Shown here: one piece after another, positions 53,898 through 64,000 of the stretch | Numbering within the stretch: position 1 is the first letter of the stretch | How the letters are laid out: each line of letters starts with the position of its first letter | Assembly (NCBI RefSeq): GCF_016802725.1 | Contig: NC_052672.1 | Span: 2,324,749-2,388,748 of the forward strand | DNA length: 64,000 nt | Direction: 5' to 3' | Source: Solenopsis invicta | Taxonomy: Eukaryota; Arthropoda; Insecta; Hymenoptera; Formicidae | The notes under the pieces: generated by a model | The model's database searches: none | The model's input: the letters and a program-made list of their open reading frames with translations, nothing else | What the model was told of the DNA's origin: nothing | Made by a program: the position numbers and the translations under genes

Positions 53898-56484
53898 AGA
53901 AGTTATCACACTACAGGTTGCGAGATCGGTTGTGACTGGAGTTACGGTTAATAGTTTCAGGTTTTCCAGGCGTGGTTGGTTTGTTTTATTCGGTATCTGG
54001 AGGAGGGACGCTTCCCAGGGAGGTGGAAGACCGCTAGGTTGATCCCGTTGAAGAAAGGAATGAAACCGAAAGGCTTTCCCTCATCCTACAGGCCAAACTG
54101 CCTGTTCTTGGAGAAAGGTAAATTGTTCAAGAGGGTGATAGCGGCGAGGTTGACGGCCCACCTGGACAAAACTAACGGACTGCCGAGTCTGTAGTACAGA
54201 TTTAGAAGGAAGAGATTCACCCGCTATTGAGCAGGCGAAGGTATTGATACAGAAGGCGGTCCAGGTAGAGGGAGTAGCAAATGTTGTGGCCCTCGAGGTG
54301 TCAAATGCTTTTAATTCCCTTCCATGGGAGAGCATCAGGAGGGCCATGAAGGTGAAAGAGGTGCTCGGGTATTTGCGCGCGATAATCCATAACTATTTGA
54401 GAAACAGAGAGCTCAGGTACGTCGACCAAAACGAAAAATTGGTGAAGAAACGCAGGGTTCCCCAGAGTCTGTTCTATGGGCGTTACTTTGAAACCTGGCA
54501 TACGACACGGTACTGCAGATAAAACTGCACGGCTATTGGATACATCAATGACACGCTCATTACGATCGTTATAGTGCAACGATAGAAGACGCAACAGCCG
54601 GGGCAGACCTGACGCTGGCAATGGTCTGCGGGGAAATAAAGAGCCTGGGTTTGGTGATGATCCCGCAAAAAACCGTGTTCCTGCGGGGTCGAAAGACGTT
54701 CTTGGCGAATGCGGCGGTGGTGGTTAGGGATACTTCGATACCCTTAGTCTCCAATATCAAGTATCTGGGATTGACAATCAATAAGCACTGGTCCTTCAAT
54801 GACCACTTCGGTAAGCTAATTCCCAAGGTAGATGGTACGGCTTTGGCTCTGTCGAGATTAATGCCAAACTTGAGAGGCCCGGGTTAAAAGAAGAGGAGGC
54901 TGTACGCCAATGTAATCAAATCAATTATATTATACGGGGCACAGATATGAGCGGAAGCGTTGACGCGTAACAAGGCCATCAGAGAAAAACTGCACAAGGT
55001 GCAGAGGGGCATATCGGTGTGAGTCGTACAGGACAGTGTCCCATGAGGCCGCGGTAATCTTGGCGGGGCAGATACTCCTGGACATACTAACTGCCGAGTG
55101 TGCCCGGATATTTAAAAGACTATGCGCAATCAGCGAGACTGGAGCAGTGTTGACGAGAAAAATAAGAGAGAAGATAAGATTGAGAGAGAGGGAACAGTCA
55201 GTCGAGCTGGAAGGGAAAACTCGAAGCGCTGGGGGACTACGAACCAGGGGGTAGAGTACGAGATTGCCTCGTGCCCGATCTGGTCCGGTGATTGTGGTTC
55301 GGGAGCGCGCTTGATTTGACATTCAGAACGACGCAAATAGTCACGAGGCATAGCTGTTTTAACTATTACCTATTTACCATCCAAGGCGACTGCCACGTGT
55401 GCTCACTGTAACCGGGAACCGGATACAACGGAGCTCACTTTGGAGAGATGTGTTACGTGGAATGAACAGAGATGACCTTAACCAGCGTCTTCGGGGCGGA
55501 TTTCAGTTTGTATAAGATTTTTGAGAAGAGTCTGAAGGATAACACAAAGTGGTAGATCTTCACCAACTACTGTGAAACAGTCATGCGGAAAAAGGAGCTG
55601 GCCGAACGAGGGAGGCAGAAAGCAACCGGAGAGCAACAAGGGAGAGGAAGGAGGAAACCCCCTCGCGCGAGACTTCGGGCGGGGCAAACAAGGCTAGCGC
55701 GTAGAGGTAGTGCGCTATAAAAGCGTCGCAGATACGGGGGGCCTAGTAGAGAACCAGCTTCGTTGAATTGGCGACTGAGGAAGCGTCAGGGTGCATGTTC
55801 ATATGTAAGTAGGACAGTTTTTAGGTTTTCTGTTTAGGTCAGGATAGGTCAATTCAGCGAGGAAACCCGTATCATTGCGAATACAAACAGAAAAGAGCTG
55901 TAGGCCTACCGAAGAAATAGCTGGCCGAAGACTCACATAGGTCCAAGTGGCCATAGTGGCTAGCCGAGGGGGCGGGAGGGGGTCTTGCCGGGTACGCGCG
56001 ATCAAGTTGGTCTCTCTTGTCTGGTAGTCCGGTGGTGCGCACTCGTCGTAGAGGCGGGCATGTAAAGATATCTTTTTTCCTTGTAAAAAAAAAAGTAGTT
56101 TTAAATTGATCAATCACACTATAGGTTGGCAATACTAGCTTAGTTAATTGCTTTCGGTCCTGCATTTATTAAATCTATCAATAATTGCTTGGCTTCACTT
56201 GACCGTATGTGCATTTTTGGTGGTATTTTACTAAAAATCACATTTAACAAATTGTCACAAAATAAAATAGCAAAGCAGTACAAAAATTAAATTAGGTTAG
56301 ACTTTTAATCCTCGCAATCTTATTGGCTACGGTTGCAACGTTAAGCTTAAAAAATCGACTCGGGTCTAAATTATAACCTAAAATCTAATCGGCAAACTAC
56401 TTCTCCATTGATTGGTTGATTTTCAACCAATCAACATAATCCCAACTGCAATCAAGCTCGCAACCTGTAATGTGATTACGCCTT
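53898..56484. mobile_element. TIR element inserted in Penelope-like element 2
   Basis: TTATCACACTACAGGTTGCG on the left and the reversed right end TAATCACATTACAGGTTGCG are inverted copies. The element separates CKAS from YVGQT of the GIY-YIG domain. Apart from the LINE inside it is about 440 bp. A further ATCACACTATAGGTTGGC at 56112 may be a duplicated end. Target duplication too diverged to call. Confidence 0.7.
53957..56096 (+). pseudogene. 5'-truncated R1-clade LINE (ORF2 RT)
   Basis: RT blocks in order: GRFPGRWKTARLIPLKKG and PSSYRPNCLFLEKGKLFKRV (53990-54125), VVALEVSNAFNSLPWESIRR (54283), RVPQ (54455), a mutated YADD box reading GYINDTLI (about 54536), LGLVMIPQKTVFLRG, IKYLGLTINKHWSFNDH and the clade-typical ALSRLMPNLRGPG plus RRRLYANVIKSIILYGAQI (54835-54945). 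A C-terminal region with VMRKKELAERGR follows (55590). The endonuclease is missing. It ends in A10 at about 56085-56093, and TAGTTT stands on both sides as a possible target duplication. At least six stops or shifts. Confidence 0.8.
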
Positions 56485-57240
56485 TACGTAGGCCAGACCA
56501 TAAAACAACTGGGCACGAGAATTAAAAAACACTTTTCGGATATTAATTAAAAGTGCAGGTCTCCGTCAGTGGTTTTTGAGCACAGGTTACACACGAATCA
56601 TGATTTTGAATTGAATGAAATCAAGATTCTCGATAATAAACCTTCCTTTATAGAAAGAACAATTTCCGAAATAATTTTTATAAAGAAATGACAACATGGA
56701 CTTAATAAGCAGAGCAATACTAATTGCTTTATCGAGCGCATACCTCCCCATCACTAACCGGTTATCTCGCTCCTAAAAGCTTCTCCTCCCCGGTTTATTT
56801 TTTTCTCCACTGCCCCGTCCTTTCAATCATCTCTTCGATCGTATCATTTGTTTCAGTTACTGTCTTGTTGTTGTCAATCACAATTATTAGTACATCTTCC
56901 AAAATAAGATAATTTTATACACATTATGTTTTATTATACCTATACTACGCTTTTTAATTAATATTTATAATTACTTTATAATTTGGGTTATTCGTTTTCA
57001 GAATTATGTTAGGCTTGTAGTTTCATATTAAACATCAGTGTTTTAATATTAAACTTTTTACATGAGTTTTTAGCCACGACTCAAATTTTTATAAATATTT
57101 ATTAGGAAAAATCAATTAGAATCTTACGTTATGACGGGAAATTTTAACATCGTTAACATGACAAAACACAATATCTACGGGAAAAGATTAATGTGAAAAA
57201 ATACGGACAACTCATTTTCTTACTGTATATCGTTCTGCAC

Positions 57241-58957
57241 ACACTAATGATAACTTCCTAAAAAATCGAAACTTTTATAATTTAAATTTATATAAAATAG
57301 AAATTTTTATGAATCGTACCATAATCTTGCGAGACTTGTCTTGTTCTTATATTGTTTTGTCATATGATTTTAAATCTATCAAGCAGATGGCATTCTTGTT
57401 CTTAAGAATGATAATAATAATAATAATATCGTTTTTCTTAATAGGTTTTTTAAAGATTTAAATTATTCAAACATAATCCTGATTATAATCGTAAATAAAT
57501 ATATAAAACATAAAGTTATTTAATGTTTATGTATAACTAAATTTGAACATAACAAAGATTTATTGACAATTAAATTAATACTTAGCATTTAATAGCATAC
57601 TTGCTTATTAAATCAAATAACGTCTTAATAATATCTTAATATTTTAATTCTTCTATTGTCAATAAAACGTAATTAAAACATTATCTTGTTTGGTAAATGT
57701 TATTAAACTTAATTAATATGATTAAACAAACACTGTCATTCTCAAATGAGATATTATTTATATTATAAATGTGATAAATAATGACAATAAATTAAGTTAC
57801 TTTGGCAATATTTTATTGAAAAATGAAAAATGTTTGCGCCTAACATTAATGTTAAAGACATCGAGGAAATGTAATGGAATTTTAGTTTAGTTTCCGGTCA
57901 CCACGTACACACTGACAATGTTACTCTTAGAGTTTATTGAATTGTGAGGATAGTTAGAAAATAGTTTGTGTCTCGATAAATTATAACTGTCTCAGCAAAA
58001 CGAGTTTTAGTTTGCAAACCTTAACCGTAATTTATATAACCACTAACGACGTGACTATCCGGCTCGACGATATTTCAATCCTCAAGCTTATCGTGTGTAA
58101 TAATAATAATAATGCTGATGACGACAATAACAATAATAATATTAAATAATAACAATTTTACTGTTTACATATAAAATATGAATGACGCAGTCTTCAAATT
58201 TATCGATTCTTTTAATCGAATAATTAATCGCATTATTTTTAATTTTATAACAAAAATGCTGTGATTAAATAATTTTGCATTATAAATTATTATTAAAATT
58301 CTTAAATTACTGAAATAGGTTTCTGAAACCTAATAATTATCTAAATAGATACATTTTAATTAACGTTTTCTCAAATTGTTTTTGTATTTTTGACAACAGG
58401 TTAACGAAGAACACGTGAATTCAAATGAGAAGTGAATATTCCGTGAAATAACCCATTGCCAACTTTTATGGATATTAATTTATTGAATATATGGTATTAC
58501 ATACTAAAATTGTTACAGTGATAAATCGTCAATATTTATAAAAAAAACACAAACATAATTTTAGAAGACATTAATTAAAAATGTGTGTATCTAATCGGGC
58601 TGCTAGGTTTCAAAAATTCGTTAGAAATGTAAGATATTCAGTAATGATTTTTAATTAAAAACTATTTAATACTATAGTAGTGCTTTTTGCTGTGGGATTA
58701 TAAAAATAATTTGATTAATTATCAATTAAGATAATAGATAAATTTTCAGTCTGTATTATTTTATTTTATACATAAGTAGGCAATAAGGTTATTATTATTA
58801 TCGTCATTATTGTATAGTATTGGTGGAATTATAAAATGACAACAATGGGCCGAAACTTTTGAAACAATATTACACCTAACCTAACCACTACAGTACTATT
58901 ACAATATTATTACACTACTATTACAATACTGTTATAGTATATTATAGTACGGGATTA
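57241..58957. other. A+T-rich stretch
   Basis: No coding frame. TAATAATAATAA-type runs at 57408 and 58100, and an ACTATTACAATACT word cluster at 58890-58940 next to a CCTAACCTAACC string. Confidence 0.5.
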
Positions 58958-59089
58958 GTATAGACCAGGGGTGTCCAACTAGTCGATCGCGATTTACCGG
59001 TCGATCGCAACGTTTTTTTGGTAGATTTTTCTTTTTTAATTACGTCTATTTAAAATTATTATTTTAGTTGATGGCAATTAAATAAATAT

Positions 59090-59226
59090 TTGACGAAATC
59101 AGCATTTTCATATATAAATATCATGAAATCAAAAATCAGAAATTCTTTAACTAATAAACATCTTGTTCAACGTTTTAGATTATCCTTGTGCTCTTATAAT
59201 CCTAATTTTCAAAAAATTGCTAAGTC
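59090..59226 (+). pseudogene. hAT transposase C-terminal fragment
   Basis: Reads SAFSYINIMKSKIRNSLTNK and a following HLVQRFRLSLCSYNPNF, the pattern of the hAT dimerisation region (F..MN.IKSK.R..LT..HL...LR) that ends the transposase. Upstream catalytic parts are gone. A (CT) run follows at once. Confidence 0.65.
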
Positions 59227-59685
59227 TCTCTCTCTCTCTCTTCCTTTTATCAGTATGCTATCTTCACCTCATTCTTGCTGCACTTGCTTGTCCCTGGCAC
59301 TGCTTATTTGAATTGAGTGTATTTCTGTATTCTTTTGTTTACTGCCTTCTGTCTATTTCTTATTCCAGTTTACAAATTTGTTAATATTTTTCGTACCTTT
59401 TGTTTTCTTGATTTGCTCTGTCGGAAATACGCTCCATTCTCTAATCCTAGTTATTAAATTTAATTTTAATTTTATACTTTAGTACTTCTTTGTAAATATT
59501 TCTTATCTCAATTTACTGTAATTTTATTTAGTTGCTTCTCTATTATTCTTATTTTATTTTTTGTTTCTTCTTTCTTCGTTTTTCTTGTTTTTGTTATTTA
59601 CTTTCTGTATTATACTTTCTGTCTATATATTTTCTGGTTTATATTCTTAGAGGGCTTTGCCCTAGAATATTAATAAAAGCACAAT

Positions 59686-59708
59686 CAATCAATCAATCAA
59701 TCAATCAA

Positions 59709-59770
<62 letters not shown>
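59686..59770. repeat. (CAAT)n then (CT)n
   Basis: Six CAAT copies merge into a long CT run. Inside the hAT remnant. Confidence 0.95.
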
Positions 59771-59773
<3 letters not shown>

Positions 59774-60086
59774 GCAATGTCAAAGATCTCACTAATATTT
59801 GCATTATTTTTTACTCTTTTTACATTTTATTATACGCTCATATATGGATGTTTATTTTATTTGAATTTTATTATAAAATTTATTATTCTTATATTAATCT
59901 TTTTCTTATTAATTTGTTCATAGTTTTAACAGCTATCCCTATTAACATATCTAATAAATGATTAAATCATATTTTACTTTTGTACTTTTTCTCTTACACC
60001 TTACACATACATACGTAGATCGCGAAGTTGCTCTACTAAAAAAGTAGCTTACAGATGTAAAAAAGTTGGGCAACCCTGATATAGAC

Positions 60087-60641
60087 CAAGGCAAATCGGA
60101 TCAATTTTTTTTCTATGAAGGTTAAAAAAATAATAGAAAACTAATTTTGTTATCAAGTTTTAATATAAAATTTTAATCTTACATCTTTTGCTTGAATTTT
60201 ATATAATAAAATAATACATATCAAGTTTATCGCAGTTGTAGTACTTAGAAAGAGAGTTTAACTGCACTCCTTCTGGCAGCGAAGTTCCGCTCCGTTAGTT
60301 AGGAGACAATCTTTAAATTTCAATATACTACATAGTAAATCTACCAGTAATGTAGTCTCATGATGTTCGATATTCTTTGTGTCAATTTCAAATATGGTAC
60401 TTTGTTCTCCCGACAGTATACTGGCGCGATACTGCTATTCAATCCGATTTACTTATTAAACTAATACCATAATATTGTTACTTTAATATTGATCTAGTAA
60501 TGAAATCTATTTTTCAATATAAAATCCATTGTCCGCATTGAATACTTATTTAATGTGTTCTATTGGAAAAATGCACGGCATAGAAAATTAGAACGAAAAA
60601 ATATCTGTAATTTATTATAGAAACGTTAATTTAAAACATAC
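60087..60641. other. A+T-rich spacer, possible intron of the exon at 60642
   Basis: No second exon could be recognised on either strand. A GC-richer phrase lies at 60255-60305. Confidence 0.4.
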
Positions 60642-60822
60642 CATTTTTACGCTTTAAGTTATAATCATCACGAGTTTTCTCGTATTTGAAATATTTCATT
60701 TTTCTTATTTTCCTTTCATCGTCCCAAGGAACAAATGTAGATACTCGTCCGAGTATTTCAGTCGTTTTATACTTTGACATATTTATTATACTTGATCGAA
60801 AAACGTGATGTGATGTCGACAT
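60642..60822 (-). CDS. Candidate first coding exon of an unidentified host gene
   Basis: The minus strand opens with ATG at 60822 (MSTSHHVFRSSIIN) or at 60780 (MSKYKTTEILGRVSTFVPWD) and reads DDERKIRKMKYFKYEKTRDD then NLKRKNG, where AAATG meets GTATGT, a good splice donor (GT at 60640-60641). Upstream on the same strand lies the CpG-rich block expected of a promoter. Composition is lysine-rich and hydrophilic; no domain recognised. No transposon signature and no repeat of it elsewhere in the window. The downstream exons were not found, so this could still be a chance frame of 60 codons. Confidence 0.4.
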
Positions 60823-61330
60823 GACCGATTTTACGAGCGCGTCCCTCAGATGATTAATCCCAAAGTGGCAAGACGAGCGGAAATGGACGCGAGGGCGGAA
60901 GACACGTACAGGGTGTTGCGTTCACATACATGTCGGTCTAACTGGTTGCCTATTCATACAGGCGCGCATGGTGGTACACAACTGCGTACGCTTTGTCACG
61001 TCGGCAATATCTTACCGACATGTCGAAGCGTACGCAGTTGTGTACCACCATGCGCGCCTGTACGAATAGGCAACCAGTTAGACCGACATGTATGTGAACG
61101 CAACACCCTGTACAGTCAAGCTATGACCCAGACCGTGCCATGACGAATCAATTATGCAGCTACTGAACTGAAACATTATGCAGCTTTCGAGGAATGAACC
61201 GTTGCAACTGGGGAAAAGTGAGGGCGAGTAGCGGATTGATACAGTTAGCGATGGAGATTGATCGGCTGAGTGATCGATCGACCGATGCAACGGGACATGG
61301 CACTCCCGCGCGCGCGTAACGTATACGGTA
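60823..61330. promoter_or_regulatory. CpG-rich block, possible promoter region
   Basis: Outside the MITE it includes GATTTTACGAGCGCGTCCC, GGACGCGAGGGCGGAAGACA and CACTCCCGCGCGCGCGTAAC, a local island of CpG in A+T-rich DNA, next to the candidate minus-strand exon. No TATA box seen. Confidence 0.35.
60909..61110. mobile_element. 202-bp TA-flanked hairpin MITE
   Basis: CAGGGTGTTGCGTTCACATA is mirrored by TATGTGAACGCAACACCCTG, and the arms pair over about 85 bp with one or two mismatches. TA lies outside both ends (60907-60908, 61111-61112). The loop itself has a short stem GTCGG / CCGAC. A transcript would form a long, almost perfect hairpin. Confidence 0.93.
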
Positions 61331-62136
61331 AAGAGTAACGATATTATATATGTTGATGAAAAATGTTATTTCTGACTTGTTCCCAATTTTTCGTATACAT
61401 TTGTTTTTTAGAGATCACAGAGCAAATATTAGTAGAATCTTCAATCAATGATGAACTTAATGTAAACACAGACTATTTCTTAAGCTGTTTTTAAACCGTG
61501 AATTCTTCGATTAAGAATATAATGCACATGTTTTTTTTTTTTTAAATAAAATTTAATAAAAATTTACAAATTGTTTTGTATTGCATTTGATGATAATATA
61601 AAATATTTGGCAGTAATTTTTTTATGCATGGATCAGAAATTATAATATTTTGGAAGACGAAAGAAGTAGAAATGTACAATAATTAAGAAATAGTGCCAAA
61701 AGTTTTAATTTTTTAATATAAATTAACATATTTAAAATTATTTATATAAAGTTTTATTGCAGACATTAATTATTTTATAAATAAATAAAACTTATTTATT
61801 TATTTACAGAAAATCGAATTTAATGTAACATATTGCATAATGTATAATCATTTTGATGCCTAAAGTACTTAATGAAGAAAATGGTAACATAGCCTTACAC
61901 TTACATTTTGTATAACTTTATTGATAAGATATATATTAAATTAAAAAATGAACACTTACATTCCTTAATATATTAATCGGTTCTATACTCAAAATTATAA
62001 AGTATTATTTAGAATATTATTTATAAAAAATGTGACAACGCTGTTGGGTTGAAAAGAAATAGGAGTGATACTATGATTTTAGTACTATAATTTTTAAAAT
62101 AAATTTAAAAACAATAAATGGAAGGACTCTTGAAAA
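61331..62136. other. A+T-rich spacer
   Basis: Nothing supported. Confidence 0.5.
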
Positions 62137-62412
62137 TTAATCGAATTAATAAAGGACTAATGAGAGTCAAGACGCTGATGTTGATGCGTATATGGTATTT
62201 CTGAGTTTATTCAATATAAATTCAAGGACGTTTTAATCCTGTTTCGGATCATCTTCAGCAATGAAAGGCGAAATCAAAAAGCCTTCGATTTTCATTGCTG
62301 AAGACAACCCGAAACAGGGTCAAAACGTCCTTGAATTTGTATTGAATAAACTCAGAAATATACGCACCAACATCAGCGTCTTGACTCTCATTAGCCTTTT
62401 ATTAATTCGATT
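62137..62412. repeat. 276-bp hairpin repeat with conserved CCGAAACAGG loops
   Basis: AATCGAATTAATAAAGGACT (left) returns inverted at the right, and arms of about 130 bp include GAGAGTCAAGACGCTGATGT and CAAGGACGTTTT. Each arm holds, on the strand that leads inward-out, CTGAAGAYRAYCCGAAACAGG followed by AAAACGTCC. In one copy the small stem is ATCC/GGAT, in the other ACCC/GGGT. The centre has AAGGC/GCCTT. No target duplication fixed. Confidence 0.8.
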
Positions 62413-63897
62413 AAATTTAAAAAATTAATTTTGTTTAAAAAAATGTTTTGTTATAAAATTATATATTTATAATCAAAAACAAAATATGTGCAAATGTGAG
62501 TACATGTATATATGCATAATCTTTTCCGTATTGTAGACAGTAGCACTAAAAATCTATACTGTATGTAATATAAACTAGATTAATAACAGAACTAGAAAAC
62601 TTATTGAATACTTCGATATAAAAACTTCAAAAGAGACCGTATTAGATTTTTTGAGAAGTCAGGGCGCATAAAGTCCCACATGAGCAAATTAGCAATAGTC
62701 TCACGTTATTGTTTAACATTATTTAACTCAAAATGTGTATAACTGAATAAAATGTTAAATAAAAATCAGAATTGTAGAGTGTAATGTGTTATGCTTATAA
62801 CGCTGTTAATATTTTTGTTACATTTTTTGATAACGATCATTACTTTTTTTCTGTCAGTAACGGTAAAACGGAGATCCCACGGCGCACGGCGAATGGTCCA
62901 TCAAGGCTCGCTATGGTTTGCGAAGGTTCCTTCATGGCTCGATAAGCTTGTATGCACTGTAGAAATAAGGTGGTTTGCTGTCGTTCGTGATTCGTGACTC
63001 ATGATATACATATGGAGCATTCTTTGTCAAGGGGGTTACCGACCGTTCCAAAATTGTATTCAACGTAGAAAAACCTCTCTGCATATAAATGTAATTGCAG
63101 GCATAAGCTATCGAAAGCCATGTAAAAAAGAAATGTGGAAATAAAAGAATAAAAGGTTCCGGTACTTGTTGAATTCACTTTTAGTGAGTTCATAAAGTTA
63201 TTGGTTTTAAGTGTGTCGAAATTACAAATGTGTTAAATTTTAGGAATTAAAAATATCAAATCCAGCATGGTTGACAGAAAAGTACAAATTAAAATGTTTT
63301 CTGCATTTTACAAGGCTGAGACTGTCTATATGTATAACATATATAAAATCTGTATTACTTTTTTTTTGTTTTTTTTTAACTTTTATTTCTTAATCTTCTT
63401 ATTTTAAAAAATGTTTTACTTTTTAAAATTTATTTTTGTCCTCTCTTGTTTCTAATTTTTTATTTGCTTTATTTTTATTTTTATTTTGTCATGATTGTGA
63501 ATACTGACATCTTCCATTGGATTTTATTTTCAAAGGAATTCATCGGAAAAATTATTATTGTAATAGAATATCAGTGAAGAATCTCATAATGCTCTGCCTT
63601 TTATACTATTTTATGTGTTTCCTTTCTTACGAAAAATAGAACGCCATCGCAGCCATCTAGTGACGGTTTTGTGTACTACTATATACAGAGAAAAAAGTAC
63701 GTGACATTTATGACTATAATTCAATCATAGATAGGGTTGAAAGAAATAACCATAGATGTGGTTGTTTTTTTTTAACACACGTTTTGTGCTAAAATTTTTA
63801 TAATAAAGTCAATTTTGACACATATGTAGTTAAAAATAACTAAATACTATTTGACCCAAGAAATTGGTTCAAATTTAACCCATTAACATTTAACAGT
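62413..63897. other. Mostly A+T-rich spacer
   Basis: A GC-richer patch at 62860-63000 (GGAGATCCCACGGCGCACGG) is single in this window. No coding frame supported. Confidence 0.45.
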
Positions 63898-64000
63898 GAA
63901 TTGTTACAACTGGCTGAAACAATCACGGCAAACCGCTACCAACAACAATTAACTAATTTGAGCGATGAATTGGAAGAAAAAAGACCGTTTACTGGCCAAG
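63898..64000 (+). pseudogene. Mariner transposase fragment at the window end
   Basis: Reads ELLQLAETITANRYQQQLTN then EELEEKRP-like text, matching the segment between the first and second catalytic blocks of Mos1-type transposases (YELL..GETI....Y..QL..L...L..KRP). TTTAACAG directly precedes it, so either the upstream part is deleted or this is an exon of a gene continuing to the right. Cut by the window edge. Confidence 0.55.

Larger units (their letters stand above)
53720..57240 (+). pseudogene. Penelope-like element 2, in opposite orientation and split
   Basis: Plus strand: DPMSRCNVVYKISCRDCKAS (53842-53895) is the entry to the GIY-YIG domain; it resumes at 56485 with YVGQTIKQLGTRIKKHFSDI, RLHTNHDFELNEIKILDN and ERTISEIIFIKK (to 56690). 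The tail 56930-57240 matches 53450-53720 inverted, including GTAGATATTG and AATATTTATTAG text, so it holds the terminal repeat and the beginning of a further copy. Elements 1 and 2 are therefore head to head. Interrupted by the insertion at 53898-56484. Confidence 0.8.
58966..60078 (+). mobile_element. hAT element remnant with 8-bp target duplication
   Basis: Ends CAGGGGTGTCCAAC and (reversed) CAGGGTTGCCCAAC, with GTATAGAC and ATATAGAC outside (58958-58965, 60079-60086), an 8-bp duplication with one change. Subterminal GTCGATCGCGATTTACCGG on the left recalls hAT elements related to ZBED5/GTF2IRD2-type transposases. A transposase C-terminus is the only coding remnant. Confidence 0.8.

Noticed and set aside
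62137..62412. Hammerhead ribozyme
   Set aside because: CTGAAGA..GAAAC resembles but does not equal the CUGAUGA...GAAA core, and the cleavage-site stem could not be drawn. Kept only as a hint in the findings.

Overview
The window looks like a stretch of an insect chromosome, most likely a hymenopteran and probably an ant. The reasons are very high A+T content, long (CA)n, (CT)n and (GCAC)n microsatellites, mariner, Tc1, hAT, R1 and Penelope relics that all read best as arthropod families, and short TAACC runs. This is inference; no host gene in the window names a species. No complete host protein-coding gene is visible. The best host candidates are a 60-codon exon on the minus strand at 60642-60822 that ends in a GTATGT donor beside a CpG-rich block (60823-61330), and a weaker exon-like block at 49255-49600.

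Almost everything else is transposon-derived and deeply nested. 1-5100: a terminal-inverted-repeat (TIR) element built on TCGAT words, two small MITEs and a 1.4-kb element carrying a 5S rRNA-like core. 5497-9080: a TA-flanked TIR element that contains an internal piece of a Ty3/gypsy retrotransposon (SAP domain, zinc knuckles, protease, RT). 9468-10741: a dead full-length mariner. 11280-16368: degenerate tandem repeats, a Kolobok-like deletion derivative, a small MITE and a 2-kb foldback whose two 1-kb arms each hold a copy of the same coding fragment. 16400-22159: a second 5S-bearing element, then a foldback split by a 2.9-kb solo-LTR-like insert with a TATA box, 52-bp repeats and an intact 207-codon frame. 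22821-28433: word-array elements, a foldback with a tRNA-like core and a second foldback. 28860-34089: a Tc1-like transposase relic broken by a 5S-bearing element and by a Mos1-like mariner, followed by another TIR element with a fourth 5S-bearing copy inside. 35250-41400: a 5S-less copy and a concentric palindrome enclosing a TIR element that encloses a GC-rich solo LTR. 41935-47806: a 2.4-kb foldback, a TTAA-flanked element, a TIR element with a tRNA-like core and a 101-bp palindrome. 51480-57240: two Penelope-like elements head to head, one split by a foldback with an 8-bp target duplication, the other by a TIR element that is itself split by an R1-clade LINE. 58966-60078: a hAT relic. 62137-62412: a hairpin repeat. 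63898-64000: a mariner fragment running off the window.

The most unusual signal is a recurring architecture: non-autonomous TIR elements whose arms are arrays of one short word (a different word in each element) and whose A+T-rich core contains a Pol III gene relic. Four share a 5S rRNA-like core (4774, 16713, 29788, 33248), one TIR element has a tRNA-like core (46576) and one foldback has a class-II tRNA-like core (24255). They look like hybrids of MITE and SINE. The parts of the window do not form a pathway; they record successive insertions, and the nesting gives their relative ages.
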